This document shows, piece by piece, positions 19,470 to 27,995 of a stretch of 64,000 nt of DNA (position 1 is its first letter; each line of letters opens with the position of its first letter). The notes under the pieces are model-generated. The model saw only the letters and a list, made by a program, of their open reading frames with translations, had not been told where the DNA came from and ran no database searches. The position numbers were made by a program, and so were the translations under genes. This DNA comes from Candidatus Rhodoferax mariagerensis (GTDB taxonomy: Bacteria > Pseudomonadota > Gammaproteobacteria > Burkholderiales > Burkholderiaceae_C): NCBI GenBank assembly GCA_016719055.1, contig JADKAW010000058.1, forward strand, positions 1 through 64,000. Reading direction: 5' to 3'.

Positions 19470-20927
19470 ATGACTGCCACCGTTGAAGAGCGCAAGGCCA
19501 CCAACAAGGCCCTGATTGATGAAGTGCTGAAAGCCTATCCTGAAAAGATGGCCAAACGGCGCGCCAAACACCTGGGCTCGTTTGAGAGCGGCAAGCCCGA
19601 CTGTGGTGTCAAATCCAATATCAAGTCATTGCCCGGCGTAATGACAATTCGCGGCTGCGCCTACGCCGGCTCCAAAGGCGTGGTGTGGGGGCCGATCAAG
19701 GACATGGTCCACATCAGCCACGGCCCGGTGGGGTGCGGCCAGTATTCTTGGGCCAACCGGCGCAACTATTACATTGGCACGACCGGCATCGACAGCTTCG
19801 TGACAATGCAGTTCACCTCGGATTTTCAGGAAAAAGACATTGTTTTTGGCGGCGACAAGAAGCTCGACAAGATCATTGACGAAATTCAGGAACTGTTCCC
19901 GCTGAACAAGGGTATTTCGATTCAGTCCGAGTGTCCGATTGGCCTGATTGGCGATGACATCGAAGCGGTATCGAAAAAGAAAAGCAAGCAATACGCGGGC
20001 AAAACCATCGTGCCGGTGCGCTGCGAGGGTTTTCGGGGTGTCAGCCAGTCGCTTGGCCACCATCTGGCCAACGATGCGATTCGCGACTGGGTATTTGACA
20101 AGACCGACCCCAGCAAACATGCCGAATTTGTTTCGACCCCCTACGACGTGGCCATCATTGGTGACTACAACATTGGCGGCGATGCCTGGTCGAGCCGCAT
20201 CTTGCTTGAAGAAATGGGCTTGCGGGTGATTTCGCAATGGTCGGGCGACGGCACCATCGCCGAGATTGAAAACACGCCCAAGGCCAAGCTCAATGTGCTG
20301 CACTGCTACCGCTCGATGAACTACATCAGCCGCCACATGGAAGAGAAATACGGCACCCCCTGGGTCGAGTACAACTTCTTTGGCCCAACCAAGATCGAGG
20401 CCAGCCTGCGCGAAATCGCCAGCCATTTTGACGATGCCATCAAGGCCAAGACCGAGGAGGTGATTGCCAAATACAAGCCGCTGATGCAGGCGGTGATTGA
20501 CAAGTACAAGCCGCGCCTGCAAGGCAAAACCGTCATGCTGTATGTCGGTGGCCTGCGGCCGCGCCATGTGATTGGCGCCTATGAAGATTTGGGCATGGTG
20601 GTGGTCGGCACCGGTTATGAATTTGGCCACAACGACGACTACCAGCGCACCACCCACTACATCAAGGATGCAACGCTGATCTATGACGACGTGACCGGCT
20701 ACGAGTTCGAACACTTTGTCGATAAGGTCAAGCCGGATCTGGTGGGTTCAGGCATCAAGGAAAAGTATGTGTTCCAGAAGATGGGCGTGCCATTTCGCCA
20801 GATGCACAGTTGGGACTATTCCGGCCCGTACCACGGCTATGACGGCTTTGCCATCTTTGCGCGTGACATGGACATGGCGATTTCCAGCCCGATCTGGGGT
20901 TTGACCAAGGCGCCCTGGAAGACTTGA
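19470..20927 (+). CDS. nifD: Nitrogenase molybdenum-iron protein alpha chain NifD
   Basis: NifD carries the FeMo-cofactor site of nitrogenase. The protein has 485 residues from ATG 19470 (an upstream GTG/TTG extension to 19401 is unlikely). P-cluster cysteines lie in GCAYAGSKGVVWGP, HGPVGCGQYSW and SECPIGLIGDD. The cofactor ligands are the cysteine in LHCYRSMNYI and the histidine in QMHSWDYSGPYHGYDG. All key residues are present and the length is usual for Mo-nitrogenase. It lies 91 bp after nifH and 152 bp before nifK. Confidence 0.97.
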   Translation: MTATVEERKATNKALIDEVLKAYPEKMAKRRAKHLGSFESGKPDCGVKSNIKSLPGVMTIRGCAYAGSKGVVWGPIKDMVHISHGPVGCGQYSWANRRNYYIGTTGIDSFVTMQFTSDFQEKDIVFGGDKKLDKIIDEIQELFPLNKGISIQSECPIGLIGDDIEAVSKKKSKQYAGKTIVPVRCEGFRGVSQSLGHHLANDAIRDWVFDKTDPSKHAEFVSTPYDVAIIGDYNIGGDAWSSRILLEEMGLRVISQWSGDGTIAEIENTPKAKLNVLHCYRSMNYISRHMEEKYGTPWVEYNFFGPTKIEASLREIASHFDDAIKAKTEEVIAKYKPLMQAVIDKYKPRLQGKTVMLYVGGLRPRHVIGAYEDLGMVVVGTGYEFGHNDDYQRTTHYIKDATLIYDDVTGYEFEHFVDKVKPDLVGSGIKEKYVFQKMGVPFRQMHSWDYSGPYHGYDGFAIFARDMDMAISSPIWGLTKAPWKT

Positions 20928-21050
20928 CCCCCCCGTTGCTTGCTCACAACGCGCCGCCGCCTCCCCCTCAAGGGGCGCACCCAGCAGCCCGGCAATGCCG
21001 ACTCTGTCGGGTGTCCTGGCATAGGCACCGCGAAGCGATTTGAACGGTTT
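20928..21050. repeat. GC-rich repeat in the nifD-nifK gap
   Basis: The gap holds CGCGCCGCCGCCTCCCCCTCAAGGGGCG, a C-run/G-run hairpin element, followed by CCCGGCAATGCC. A related pattern (CCCCCCGAGGGGGCC) occurs twice between ispH and fkpB. The element makes this gap much longer than usual for nifDK. Confidence 0.45.
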
Positions 21051-21079
21051 CACCTGCAACCAAATTTAAGGAGTGCACC

Positions 21080-22636
21080 ATGCCTCAAGTAGCCGAAAAA
21101 GTCATCGATCACGAAATGCTGTTCCGTGAACCTGAATATCAGGAACTCTTCAGCAAGAAAAAAGCCTTCGAATTCAAACATGATGACGCATCGATCCAGC
21201 AGATTGTCGAATGGACCAAGACCGAAGACTACAAACAAAAGAACTTCCAGCGCGATGCGCTGACCGTCAATCCGGCCAAGGCGTGCCAGCCTCTGGGTGC
21301 GGTGTTTGCCGCCAATGGTTTTGCCAAAACGCTCAGTTTTGTTCACGGCAGCCAGGGCTGCGTGGCCTATTACCGATCGCACTTTACCCGTCATTTCAAA
21401 GAGCCCACGTCATGTGTGAGCTCGTCCATGACCGAAGATGCTGCGGTGTTTGGTGGCCTGAACAACATGGTTGATGGTTTGTCCAACGCCTACAGCCTGT
21501 ACAAACCCGACATGATTGCGGTGTCCACCACCTGCATGGCTGAAGTGATTGGCGACGATATTGATGCTTTCATCAAGACCGCCAAGCAAAAAGGCAGTGT
21601 GCCGGATGACTTTGATGTGCCATTTGCGCATACCCCGGCGTTTGTCGGCAGCCACATCACGGGTTATGACAATGCCTTGCTCGGGGTGCTGCGGCACTTC
21701 TGGGACGGCAAGGCCAAGACCACCGAGCCGCTGGTGCGGGTGCCCGATGACAGCATCAACTTCATTGGCGGCTTTGACGGCTTTGTGGTCGGCAACATGC
21801 GCGAAATCCGCCGCATCTTTGAGCTGTTTGAGGTCAAGGTCAATATCATTTGTGACCCCTCAGAAAGCTGGAATACGCCCACCGACGGCGAGTTTCGCAT
21901 GTATGCCGGTGGTACCACCAAAGAAGAGGTGGTAGCCGCCTTGCATGCCAAGGCGACCATCGTGTTCCAGGAATTCTGCTGCGAAAAAACCATCAAGTTC
22001 ATCGCCGAGCACGGGCAGGAAGTGGTGGCGCTGAATGCCCCGATGGGCGTGACCGGCACCGACAAGTTCTTGATGGAAATCGCGCGCCTGACCGGCAAGC
22101 CGATCCCGGCGGCGCTTGAAAAAGAGCGTGGCGAACTGGTCGATGCCATGGCCGACAGCCAGGCCCACCTGCATGGCAAGCGCTTTGCCCTGTATGGTGA
22201 CCCGGATCAGATGCTGGGTTATGCCGCCTTTTTGCTGGAACTCGGTGCCGAACCGACCCATGTGCTGGCGACCAATGGCGGCAAGGAGTGGGCCACCAAG
22301 GTACAGGAACTGTTTGACTCAACACCATACGGCAAAGGCTGCAAGGTGTACCCCAAGCGCGACCTGTGGCACCTGCGCTCGCTGCTGTTTACCGAACCGG
22401 TTGATTTCATGATTGGCAACACATACGGCAAGTTTTTGGAGCGCGACACCAAGACACCGCTGGTGCGCCTGGTGTTCCCGATCCATGACCGCCACCACTA
22501 TCATCGTTACCCCACCTGGGGTTATGGTGGTTCGTTACGGGTGCTGGTAATGTTGCTTGACGAGTTTTTTGAAGCACTCGATGCCAACACCATGGAGATC
22601 GGAAAAACCGATTACAGCTACGACATTGTTCGCTGA
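21080..22636 (+). CDS. nifK: Nitrogenase molybdenum-iron protein beta chain NifK
   Basis: NifK pairs with NifD and shares the P-cluster. The 518-residue product has the P-cluster cysteines in NPAKACQPLGAV, HGSQGCVAYYRSH and STTCMAEVIGDD, and the serine-rich segment SCVSSSMTEDAAVFGG. Length and motifs are those of a functional Mo-nitrogenase beta chain. AAGGAG precedes the start at 21080. It is followed by a ferredoxin gene 84 bp downstream in the same direction. Confidence 0.97.
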   Translation: MPQVAEKVIDHEMLFREPEYQELFSKKKAFEFKHDDASIQQIVEWTKTEDYKQKNFQRDALTVNPAKACQPLGAVFAANGFAKTLSFVHGSQGCVAYYRSHFTRHFKEPTSCVSSSMTEDAAVFGGLNNMVDGLSNAYSLYKPDMIAVSTTCMAEVIGDDIDAFIKTAKQKGSVPDDFDVPFAHTPAFVGSHITGYDNALLGVLRHFWDGKAKTTEPLVRVPDDSINFIGGFDGFVVGNMREIRRIFELFEVKVNIICDPSESWNTPTDGEFRMYAGGTTKEEVVAALHAKATIVFQEFCCEKTIKFIAEHGQEVVALNAPMGVTGTDKFLMEIARLTGKPIPAALEKERGELVDAMADSQAHLHGKRFALYGDPDQMLGYAAFLLELGAEPTHVLATNGGKEWATKVQELFDSTPYGKGCKVYPKRDLWHLRSLLFTEPVDFMIGNTYGKFLERDTKTPLVRLVFPIHDRHHYHRYPTWGYGGSLRVLVMLLDEFFEALDANTMEIGKTDYSYDIVR

Positions 22637-22720
22637 CACACCCGCCAGGCCGAGGCCGGCACTGACTTTCCCAGGCCTCGCCGGTGCATTTTCATCCAAT
22701 TCAGAACATTCGAGGACATC

Positions 22721-23068
22721 ATGCCCAACGTAACCTTTAGCTCACCGCAAATGAAAAAGGACTTGACGGTGTATGCCGTCGCCGGTGATACCAAAACTCT
22801 GCTCGCCGTGGCCAAGGCCAACAAGGTGCCAGTCGCTTTTGAATGCGAAAACGGCGAATGTGGTTCCTGCCAGGTCGAGGTTTCTTTGCTGTCAAATTAC
22901 CGCAAGATCGGCACCGCATTGACGGAAAAAGAGAAAACCGTGCTGCGTCTGTCAGGAAAAATCACTGCCCAGCAAATCGCTGATGCAGAGACAAACGACA
23001 TTCCTCCGCCGTGGCGTTTGGCCTGCCAGATGATCTTGCGCGACGAAGATGTACTCGTCAAGTTTTAG
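22721..23068 (+). CDS. 2Fe-2S ferredoxin of the nif operon
   Basis: This 115-residue plant-type ferredoxin has ligands C42, C47 and C50 in FECENGECGSCQVEV and C102 in WRLACQMIL. This is the C-x4-C-x2-C ... C pattern of 2Fe-2S proteins. It directly follows nifK and probably shares its transcript, so it is a candidate electron donor to NifH or a helper of cofactor assembly. Several diazotrophs have such a gene here under different names, so I give no symbol. The gap after it (23069-23243) holds a GCTAAAC/GTTTAGC hairpin at 23166-23184 without a T-run. Confidence 0.88.
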   Translation: MPNVTFSSPQMKKDLTVYAVAGDTKTLLAVAKANKVPVAFECENGECGSCQVEVSLLSNYRKIGTALTEKEKTVLRLSGKITAQQIADAETNDIPPPWRLACQMILRDEDVLVKF

Positions 23069-23243
23069 CCAGGGAGCTTAGCTAAGGGCTCACCAAGCAA
23101 AACTCATACTTATCCCTTGCCATCTTTGGGCGCATGGCGTCGTTGCAAATCGTTTGATTAAAGCAGCTAAACCGCGCGTTTAGCGCCTAGCTCTCAAATC
23201 TGACACTCAAAATGTGCAACGTATTACTTCACGAACCCTAAGA

Positions 23244-23993
23244 TTAAAAAACGCTGCGCTGTGGCCGCTCTCGGTCGATCAGTCGCAGCGATTCGTCACC
23301 CATCATTGAGCGCCACAACGCCGAACCCGCAGCTAGGTCAATTTCAATGTGCGCCGGTACTGGCCCGATCTGGCGACCGGCATTAAACACCCAGGTGTCG
23401 CCAATGCGGTCAGCCCAGGCACCGTCGGGTTTGAACGGTGGCTCGTGCACATGGCCGGTCAGCACCATGTCGGGCTTGAACTGGTCGATCCAGCCACCAA
23501 TGTCTGCATCACCATAGTGGCGCCGGCCAGTCCAGCAGGTGGGAGAACCCATGGGCGGCCAGTGATAGACCCAGACCCAGCGCGCCGGGCGGCGCAGTGC
23601 ATCCGCTGCCAGTTGCGCCTGCAGGGCAGCCCGACCCGCCGGACCATCCCACCACGGGCAGATGGTGAACAGGGTGTCGCCCAACAACAGCGATTCGCCA
23701 TCGGTGGGCACCCCCAGTGCACGTGCTTGACTTAACCACAAGGCCGACTGCTCTCCCATCGCATCTGGCCCGGTCAGGTCGTGGTTGCCGGAACTCACCA
23801 CCACACGAGTGGCTGCCTGCAACAGCGACAAATAGCGCAAAATAACCACCGACTGCGCGTCAATCGACACCGCCGAGCTGATGTCCAGTGAATCACCTGC
23901 CAGCACCACCAGATCAAAGGTGGGCGCCACGCGCACCACCCAGTCCAGCTGGGGCAGCGTGTAGTGCAGGTCAGACACCAGAAGGATTTGCAC
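23244..23993 (-). CDS. Metallophosphoesterase (calcineurin-like)
   Basis: This protein of about 249 residues has the ordered metal-binding motifs of the family: DLH at the N-terminus (LLVSDLHYT), GDSLD, GNHD, and GHVH near the C-terminus. I chose GTG 23993 because the first strand VQILLVSDLH begins there. The open frame runs upstream to 24248 but without family similarity. The substrate is unknown. It faces the nif ferredoxin gene tail to tail and is divergent from the HutD-like gene. Confidence 0.85.
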   Translation of the reverse strand: MQILLVSDLHYTLPQLDWVVRVAPTFDLVVLAGDSLDISSAVSIDAQSVVILRYLSLLQAATRVVVSSGNHDLTGPDAMGEQSALWLSQARALGVPTDGESLLLGDTLFTICPWWDGPAGRAALQAQLAADALRRPARWVWVYHWPPMGSPTCWTGRRHYGDADIGGWIDQFKPDMVLTGHVHEPPFKPDGAWADRIGDTWVFNAGRQIGPVPAHIEIDLAAGSALWRSMMGDESLRLIDRERPQRSVF

Positions 23994-24132
23994 GATGGAG
24001 AGGCTTTGGATGTTTTTGTTGTGCGATCTTAGACGCTTGCGACGAGTCTCTTGGATCGGACCAAAAATATGTTGTTGCGGGCGCGCCTGGTTGACCGGTG
24101 CCAACATTGAAATTTGAACGAGAGCTTGGCCG

Positions 24133-24717
24133 ATGAGCTTGAATATCGTCAGTTTGAAGGATGTGCGACCAAGCCCCTGGCGCAACCTCGGCGGTGTGAC
24201 GCATGAACTGGTCACCTGGCCCAAGGGGGAGCGTTGGGTGTGGCGCATGTCGGTGGCTCAGATCGACCAAAACGGGCCGTTTTCATGCTTTGTTGGCGTG
24301 CAGCGCTGGTTTGCCGTGCTGGATGGCGCTGGCGTGTGTCTGACGCTGGACCAACGCACGTACGACCTGAGACCGCACAGCGCGCCACTGTCTTTTGATG
24401 GTGGAACGCCGCTGGACTGCCGCTTGACCGATGGTCCGGCACAGGCCTTTAACCTGATGCTGCAGCGAGATCAGGCCAGCGCCCTCATGATGCGTGTGAA
24501 CGGATCCCAGACCACTTGCTTGAAAACTTCAAAAATAATAGCGGTCTACGCAATAGATACGGGGGCTAACATCCAATTTGATCATGAAATACTGACGTTG
24601 CCGGCGGCCACACTGGCCTGGCGGCATGGCCCGGCCGGCACCCGGCTGCAGATCAAGTCCAAGCGGGCATTATTGATGCTGATCGAGCCTGAGACTGCGC
24701 AAGCACAGCAGCGCTGA
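24133..24717 (+). CDS. HutD/Ves-family protein carrying a dispersed element in frame
   Basis: This 194-residue protein resembles HutD/Ves, a cupin-like family sometimes linked to histidine use (PWRNLGGVTHELVTWP, WRMSVAQIDQNGPFSCFVGVQRW, SFDGGTPLDCRLTDGPAQAFNLML). Residues about 133-150 (SKIIAVYAIDTGANIQF) do not look like the family. They are encoded by a copy of the dispersed 55-bp element, which here keeps the frame open. The insertion lies in a loop before the last strands (LTLPAATLAWRHGPAGTRL), so the fold may survive. No hut genes are nearby. Confidence 0.82.
   Translation: MSLNIVSLKDVRPSPWRNLGGVTHELVTWPKGERWVWRMSVAQIDQNGPFSCFVGVQRWFAVLDGAGVCLTLDQRTYDLRPHSAPLSFDGGTPLDCRLTDGPAQAFNLMLQRDQASALMMRVNGSQTTCLKTSKIIAVYAIDTGANIQFDHEILTLPAATLAWRHGPAGTRLQIKSKRALLMLIEPETAQAQQR
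24529..24585 (+). repeat. Dispersed 55-bp element, copy inside the HutD-like gene
   Basis: The copy reads AAAATAATAGCGGTCTACGC, then ATACGGGGGCTAACATCC. It is translated through in frame with the host gene. Confidence 0.5.
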
Positions 24718-24723
24718 TCCAAC

Positions 24724-26391
24724 TTACTTCTTGCCGCTGCCAGACTTGCCGCCACCGGAGGAGCCTGAGCCGGAAGACCCTTTCCCTGAAGAGCCGGACG
24801 AACCTGATGATCCTGACGATCCCGATGAGCCTGACGATCCAGATGAGCCTGACGAACCCGACGATCCAGATGAACCGGACGAACCGGACGAACCGGACGA
24901 GCCTGAGGAGCCAGACGAACCCGATGAGCCGGACGACCCAGATGAGCCTGAGGAGCCTGAGGAGCCTGAGGAGCCAGACGAACCGGACGAACCCGATGAC
25001 CCAGAGCCGGAACTAGACCCGGAACTAGACCCGGAGCTACCTTTGCCAGAGTTGTCAGAAGTGCCTGATGTCTTGGACTCTGTGTTTGACGACGTTCCCG
25101 AGGTTTCAGACGTGCTCGATGACCCCGACTTTGACTCGGATCTGTCATCCGAACTGTCATCAGTCGACTTGCTTGATGAACTGCTTGTGGACTTGCCACT
25201 ATCGTCCGCATCGCTGTCTGATTGGCTGTCCTTGCTGACGTCATCGGACTTTTTATCATCGCTCGCTGTTTCACTGCTTCTGTCATCACTGCTGCGGGCC
25301 ACCCGGGTGCGCCCCAGGTCTGAAGGGCCTGAGCGCACCACCATCCTGTCAATGGTGACGCGCTGGTTGGCGTCTACCCGCCCACTCACCTGAACTCGCT
25401 GGTTGATGGCGACCTTGCCGCCTGGGGCTGTGCCAATTTTTGCCTCTGGCGCCAGCGTCAGCTGTTTGCCGCCGACGTTGACCTGGTGACTGCTCACGGC
25501 ATGCAAGTAGCCTTCATACACCACACGTTTCAGGTGGCTCAGATCACGTTGGACCGGATCGTTGCTGACTTGCTGGGCATGCAAAACCTGCCCGTCCCAT
25601 TGGCCACGCACCGAAACCTCATTGCCGGCCGACACCCCCGGTGTGCGGCCCACATGGGCCAGTTGGACCCGCGCCCCGTGCAGCGCAAAACCTTGTCCGT
25701 CAACCCGCTCGGCTACACCTGACAAACTGGCTTGCGCTTGCTGGGCGACAGACTCCAGGCGTGAGGCGGCAATTTCTCCCGAAGCCAGCCGATGCCCGCT
25801 GACGCGCACCCAGTCGCCGGCCTTGATCTGGCCCAGGGCAGCGGCGTTGCCTGCCACCACCGTTTGCCCCAACACCTCCAGCCGGCCACCCACCCGGTCG
25901 ACCCGCCCCACCGGGCCAACGGCGGCGTGCAAGACCGCAATGCGGCGCGCTGACAACTGATCACCCAGCCCGGCAGCCTGTACCGACACCACCTGCCCCA
26001 CGGCCAGTGCCCGGGCACCAACGGCCACACCGTCAGCCGTCACGGGCGTGGTGTTGTCGTAGTGCAGCTCGATGCCGTTCACACAAATGCTGGCAAAGCC
26101 GGTAATCACGCCCACCACACCGGTGCTGGCGATGTCATCGCCGGTCACACCGGTACCGCCGATGCCGGGCGTGCGCGCCACAGGCGCGCCGGTGCCGCCA
26201 ATGCCGGGGGTGGCCAGACCCATTGGTGCCCCGGTTCCACCAATACCAGGGGTGGCCAGCGCCGGGTTGACCATTGATGCTCCACCGTCACACGGGTTCT
26301 GCGCCAAGGCCACGTGGCTCCACATCAGCCATGTCATGGCCAGTGCCGCCAAGGTCAGCCTCGTGGCTGTCTGAAAGCGTGGGATCTTCAT
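24724..26391 (-). CDS. Secreted DUF5666-type protein with Ser-Gly repeat tail
   Basis: This 555-residue protein has a signal peptide (LTLAALAMTWLMWSHVALAQ). Three copies of a TPGIGGTGAP-like repeat follow, then several OB-like DUF5666 segments (TGFASICVNGIELHYDN, GRVDRVGGRLEVLGQTVV, EGYLHAVSSHQVNVGGKQLTL). An acidic Ser/Asp linker comes next, and the last 120 or so residues are almost pure Ser-Ser-Gly repeats ending in basic residues. It should be exported. Its start overlaps the stop of the DUF6502 gene (ATGA), so the two are coupled. The Ser-Gly tract corresponds to low-complexity DNA at about 24780-25060, where length errors are easy. Confidence 0.8.
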   Translation of the reverse strand: MKIPRFQTATRLTLAALAMTWLMWSHVALAQNPCDGGASMVNPALATPGIGGTGAPMGLATPGIGGTGAPVARTPGIGGTGVTGDDIASTGVVGVITGFASICVNGIELHYDNTTPVTADGVAVGARALAVGQVVSVQAAGLGDQLSARRIAVLHAAVGPVGRVDRVGGRLEVLGQTVVAGNAAALGQIKAGDWVRVSGHRLASGEIAASRLESVAQQAQASLSGVAERVDGQGFALHGARVQLAHVGRTPGVSAGNEVSVRGQWDGQVLHAQQVSNDPVQRDLSHLKRVVYEGYLHAVSSHQVNVGGKQLTLAPEAKIGTAPGGKVAINQRVQVSGRVDANQRVTIDRMVVRSGPSDLGRTRVARSSDDRSSETASDDKKSDDVSKDSQSDSDADDSGKSTSSSSSKSTDDSSDDRSESKSGSSSTSETSGTSSNTESKTSGTSDNSGKGSSGSSSGSSSGSGSSGSSGSSGSSGSSGSSGSSGSSGSSGSSGSSGSSGSSGSSGSSGSSGSSGSSGSSGSSGSSGSSGSSGSSGKGSSGSGSSGGGKSGSGKK

Positions 26392-27260
26392 GTGCGCTCC
26401 ATCAATTCGGCGGATTCAGGTTCGGTAGGTGGCGTGGGTTCGGTGTAGAAATAAACACCAAAGGTCATGCGCTGACGCTGGTCTGGTTCGGGCACATCGG
26501 TGCGCTCCAGCGTCATGGCGGTTTTGTTCAGTGCCAACAGGGCGTTCATGCCCACCCGCTCGGCCTGTTTGGCCAGTTCGGTGATGGCTGCTGCACTCAG
26601 TGCGTCATAGTGCACGCTGCGTTCAAGAAACGGCTTGTTTACGCCCAGCAGGTTGTTCGCGGCAGCGGCAGCATGGTCGTGCAGGTTGTGGCCCAGATAA
26701 AACGCCTTTTCGTCATAACCTTCCACCGGCACAAAGGCCTCCACATTCAGGCACACGCGCTGCAGCTCGTCAAAACGCACAACACCCAGGCGCAGCCATT
26801 CGTCCAGCACCACGCGCGGGCGGATGTCGCTGTTGACACCTGCCACCAGCGACTCAAAAGACAGCTCACCCCCTTCGCTGGCAAACCGCGCCAGCGCCAG
26901 GGGCTGACCGGCTGCGTCCAGGTATTTGGGCATGCCCAGCCACACCGCCACCAGCTGTGCCCCGAGCGACACCACGGTGGGCGCGGTGTCTGTGGCGTGC
27001 CGAAGTTCCTGCCGCAAACGGCTGACTTCCTTGCGGTGCACCCCCGAAATCAGGCTGACACGGCTGTCAGTGGGGGTGTTGTGGTCAATGCGGAAATCTT
27101 TGTCGGCCACATCAACAAACAGGCCCTTGAGCAGTTCGCAGCAAAAGCTATAGGTGATACCTTGGGCCAGCATCAGCCGCACCATGGGCCGCAGCACGCG
27201 GCGCAACGCGCGCACCAGCGATGCGGGCGGCGTGGCAGAAGAGGGTGATGCGGCTTGCAT
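26388..27260 (-). CDS. DUF6502-family protein, possible regulator
   Basis: This protein has about 290 residues from ATG 27260. The pattern ALRRVLRPMVRLMLAQGITYSFCCELLKGLFVDVA, then DSRVSLISGVHRKEVSRLR, fits the DUF6502 family. Its N-terminal part reads like a winged helix-turn-helix, with the second segment as the recognition helix. No enzyme motif is seen. It is coupled to the secreted DUF5666 protein and divergent from a Ser-rich secreted protein. The promoter gap holds three direct repeats, and I infer it may bind them. An extended frame to 27314 overlaps those repeats and is less likely. Confidence 0.72.
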   Translation of the reverse strand: MQAASPSSATPPASLVRALRRVLRPMVRLMLAQGITYSFCCELLKGLFVDVADKDFRIDHNTPTDSRVSLISGVHRKEVSRLRQELRHATDTAPTVVSLGAQLVAVWLGMPKYLDAAGQPLALARFASEGGELSFESLVAGVNSDIRPRVVLDEWLRLGVVRFDELQRVCLNVEAFVPVEGYDEKAFYLGHNLHDHAAAAANNLLGVNKPFLERSVHYDALSAAAITELAKQAERVGMNALLALNKTAMTLERTDVPEPDQRQRMTFGVYFYTEPTPPTEPESAELMERT

Positions 27261-27294
27261 AGGTGTCTTTACAGGGACATAAATGTAACACAGA

Positions 27295-27387
27295 CGTGGG
27301 AAAAATTTACACAAATATTTTTCAAAAAGGTATTGACGTGGGAAAATTTCACACTAAACTACCGACATGCGTGGGAAAAAGTCACAC
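27295..27387 (+). promoter_or_regulatory. Three direct repeats CGTGGGAAAAnnTCACAC over a promoter
   Basis: CGTGGGAAAAATTTACACA (27295), CGTGGGAAAATTTCACAC (27337) and CGTGGGAAAAAGTCACAC (27370) are direct repeats spaced 42 and 33 bp, close to four and three helical turns. The middle copy lies between TTGACG (27333) and TAAACT (27355), a candidate -35/-10 pair for the rightward gene. They look like operators. Confidence 0.65.
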
Positions 27388-27434
27388 GCATAAGAGACCT
27401 TCACCTTCAACCGCCCAACTTAGGAATCAGCATC

Positions 27435-27953
27435 ATGTTCAAACTCAATCACATCGCCGCCACCATCGTCACCCTGGCCGCACTGGGCCTGGCCGGCGCC
27501 CCCGCTATCGCCAAAAACGGCGGCAACTCCGGCAGTGGCTCCAGCAGCAACTCGGGCAGCGGCTCCAAAGGTAGCAACTCCGGCAAGGGCAGCAGCAACA
27601 GCTCGTCAAATAGCAGCGCCAGCGGCACACGTGGCTCAAGCTCAGAGGGTTCATCCAGCAGCGCCGGGCGCTCCAGCGACAGCTCCAGCAGCTCCAGCTC
27701 AAGCTCAAGCAATTCCAGTTCCAACAGCTCCAGTTCCAGCAACAGCTCGAACAGTATTGGTTCCAGCAGCAACTCCAGCAGCACGACGGGGGTTGGCACC
27801 GGCACCCGTAGCGCTGACGACGCACCTGGTCATATTCGTCAAAGTCGTGGTGCCGATGACGCCGCCGGGCACATCAGCGGTGGCCGTGGCGCCGATGATC
27901 CAGCCGGGCATGTGCGTCAAAGCCGCGGTACTGACGATCAAACGCGCAACTAA
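27435..27953 (+). CDS. Secreted Ser/Asn/Gly-rich protein with ADD-GH repeats
   Basis: This 172-residue protein has a clear signal peptide (HIAATIVTLAALGLAGAPAIA). A low-complexity Ser/Gly/Asn region runs over about residues 30-118. The C-terminal part has a 13-residue unit in tandem: RSADDAPGHIRQS, RGADDAAGHISGG, RGADDPAGHVRQS, RGTDDQ. I do not recognise the family. The order (export signal, flexible spacer, short repeated motif) suggests a surface or matrix protein or a metal-binding tail. It is divergent from the DUF6502-DUF5666 pair and shares the repeat-bearing promoter region with it. Confidence 0.72.
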   Translation: MFKLNHIAATIVTLAALGLAGAPAIAKNGGNSGSGSSSNSGSGSKGSNSGKGSSNSSSNSSASGTRGSSSEGSSSSAGRSSDSSSSSSSSSSNSSSNSSSSSNSSNSIGSSSNSSSTTGVGTGTRSADDAPGHIRQSRGADDAAGHISGGRGADDPAGHVRQSRGTDDQTRN

Positions 27954-27995
27954 AAAACCACCGCTTGTCAGTTGGCTTCTTGTGCGGCGCGGTGT

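Noticed and set aside
23069..23243. Intrinsic terminator after the nif ferredoxin gene
   Set aside because: A GCTAAAC/GTTTAGC hairpin exists, but no T-run follows on either strand.
24731..25393. Plus-strand frame of Asp/Glu/Pro repeats (220 codons)
   Set aside because: It is the antisense of the Ser-Gly repeat tract in the DUF5666 protein; low-complexity DNA keeps several frames open.
27449..27825. Leu/Glu-rich and Cys/Trp-rich minus-strand frames
   Set aside because: They are shadows of the Ser-rich plus-strand gene with its AGC-rich codons.
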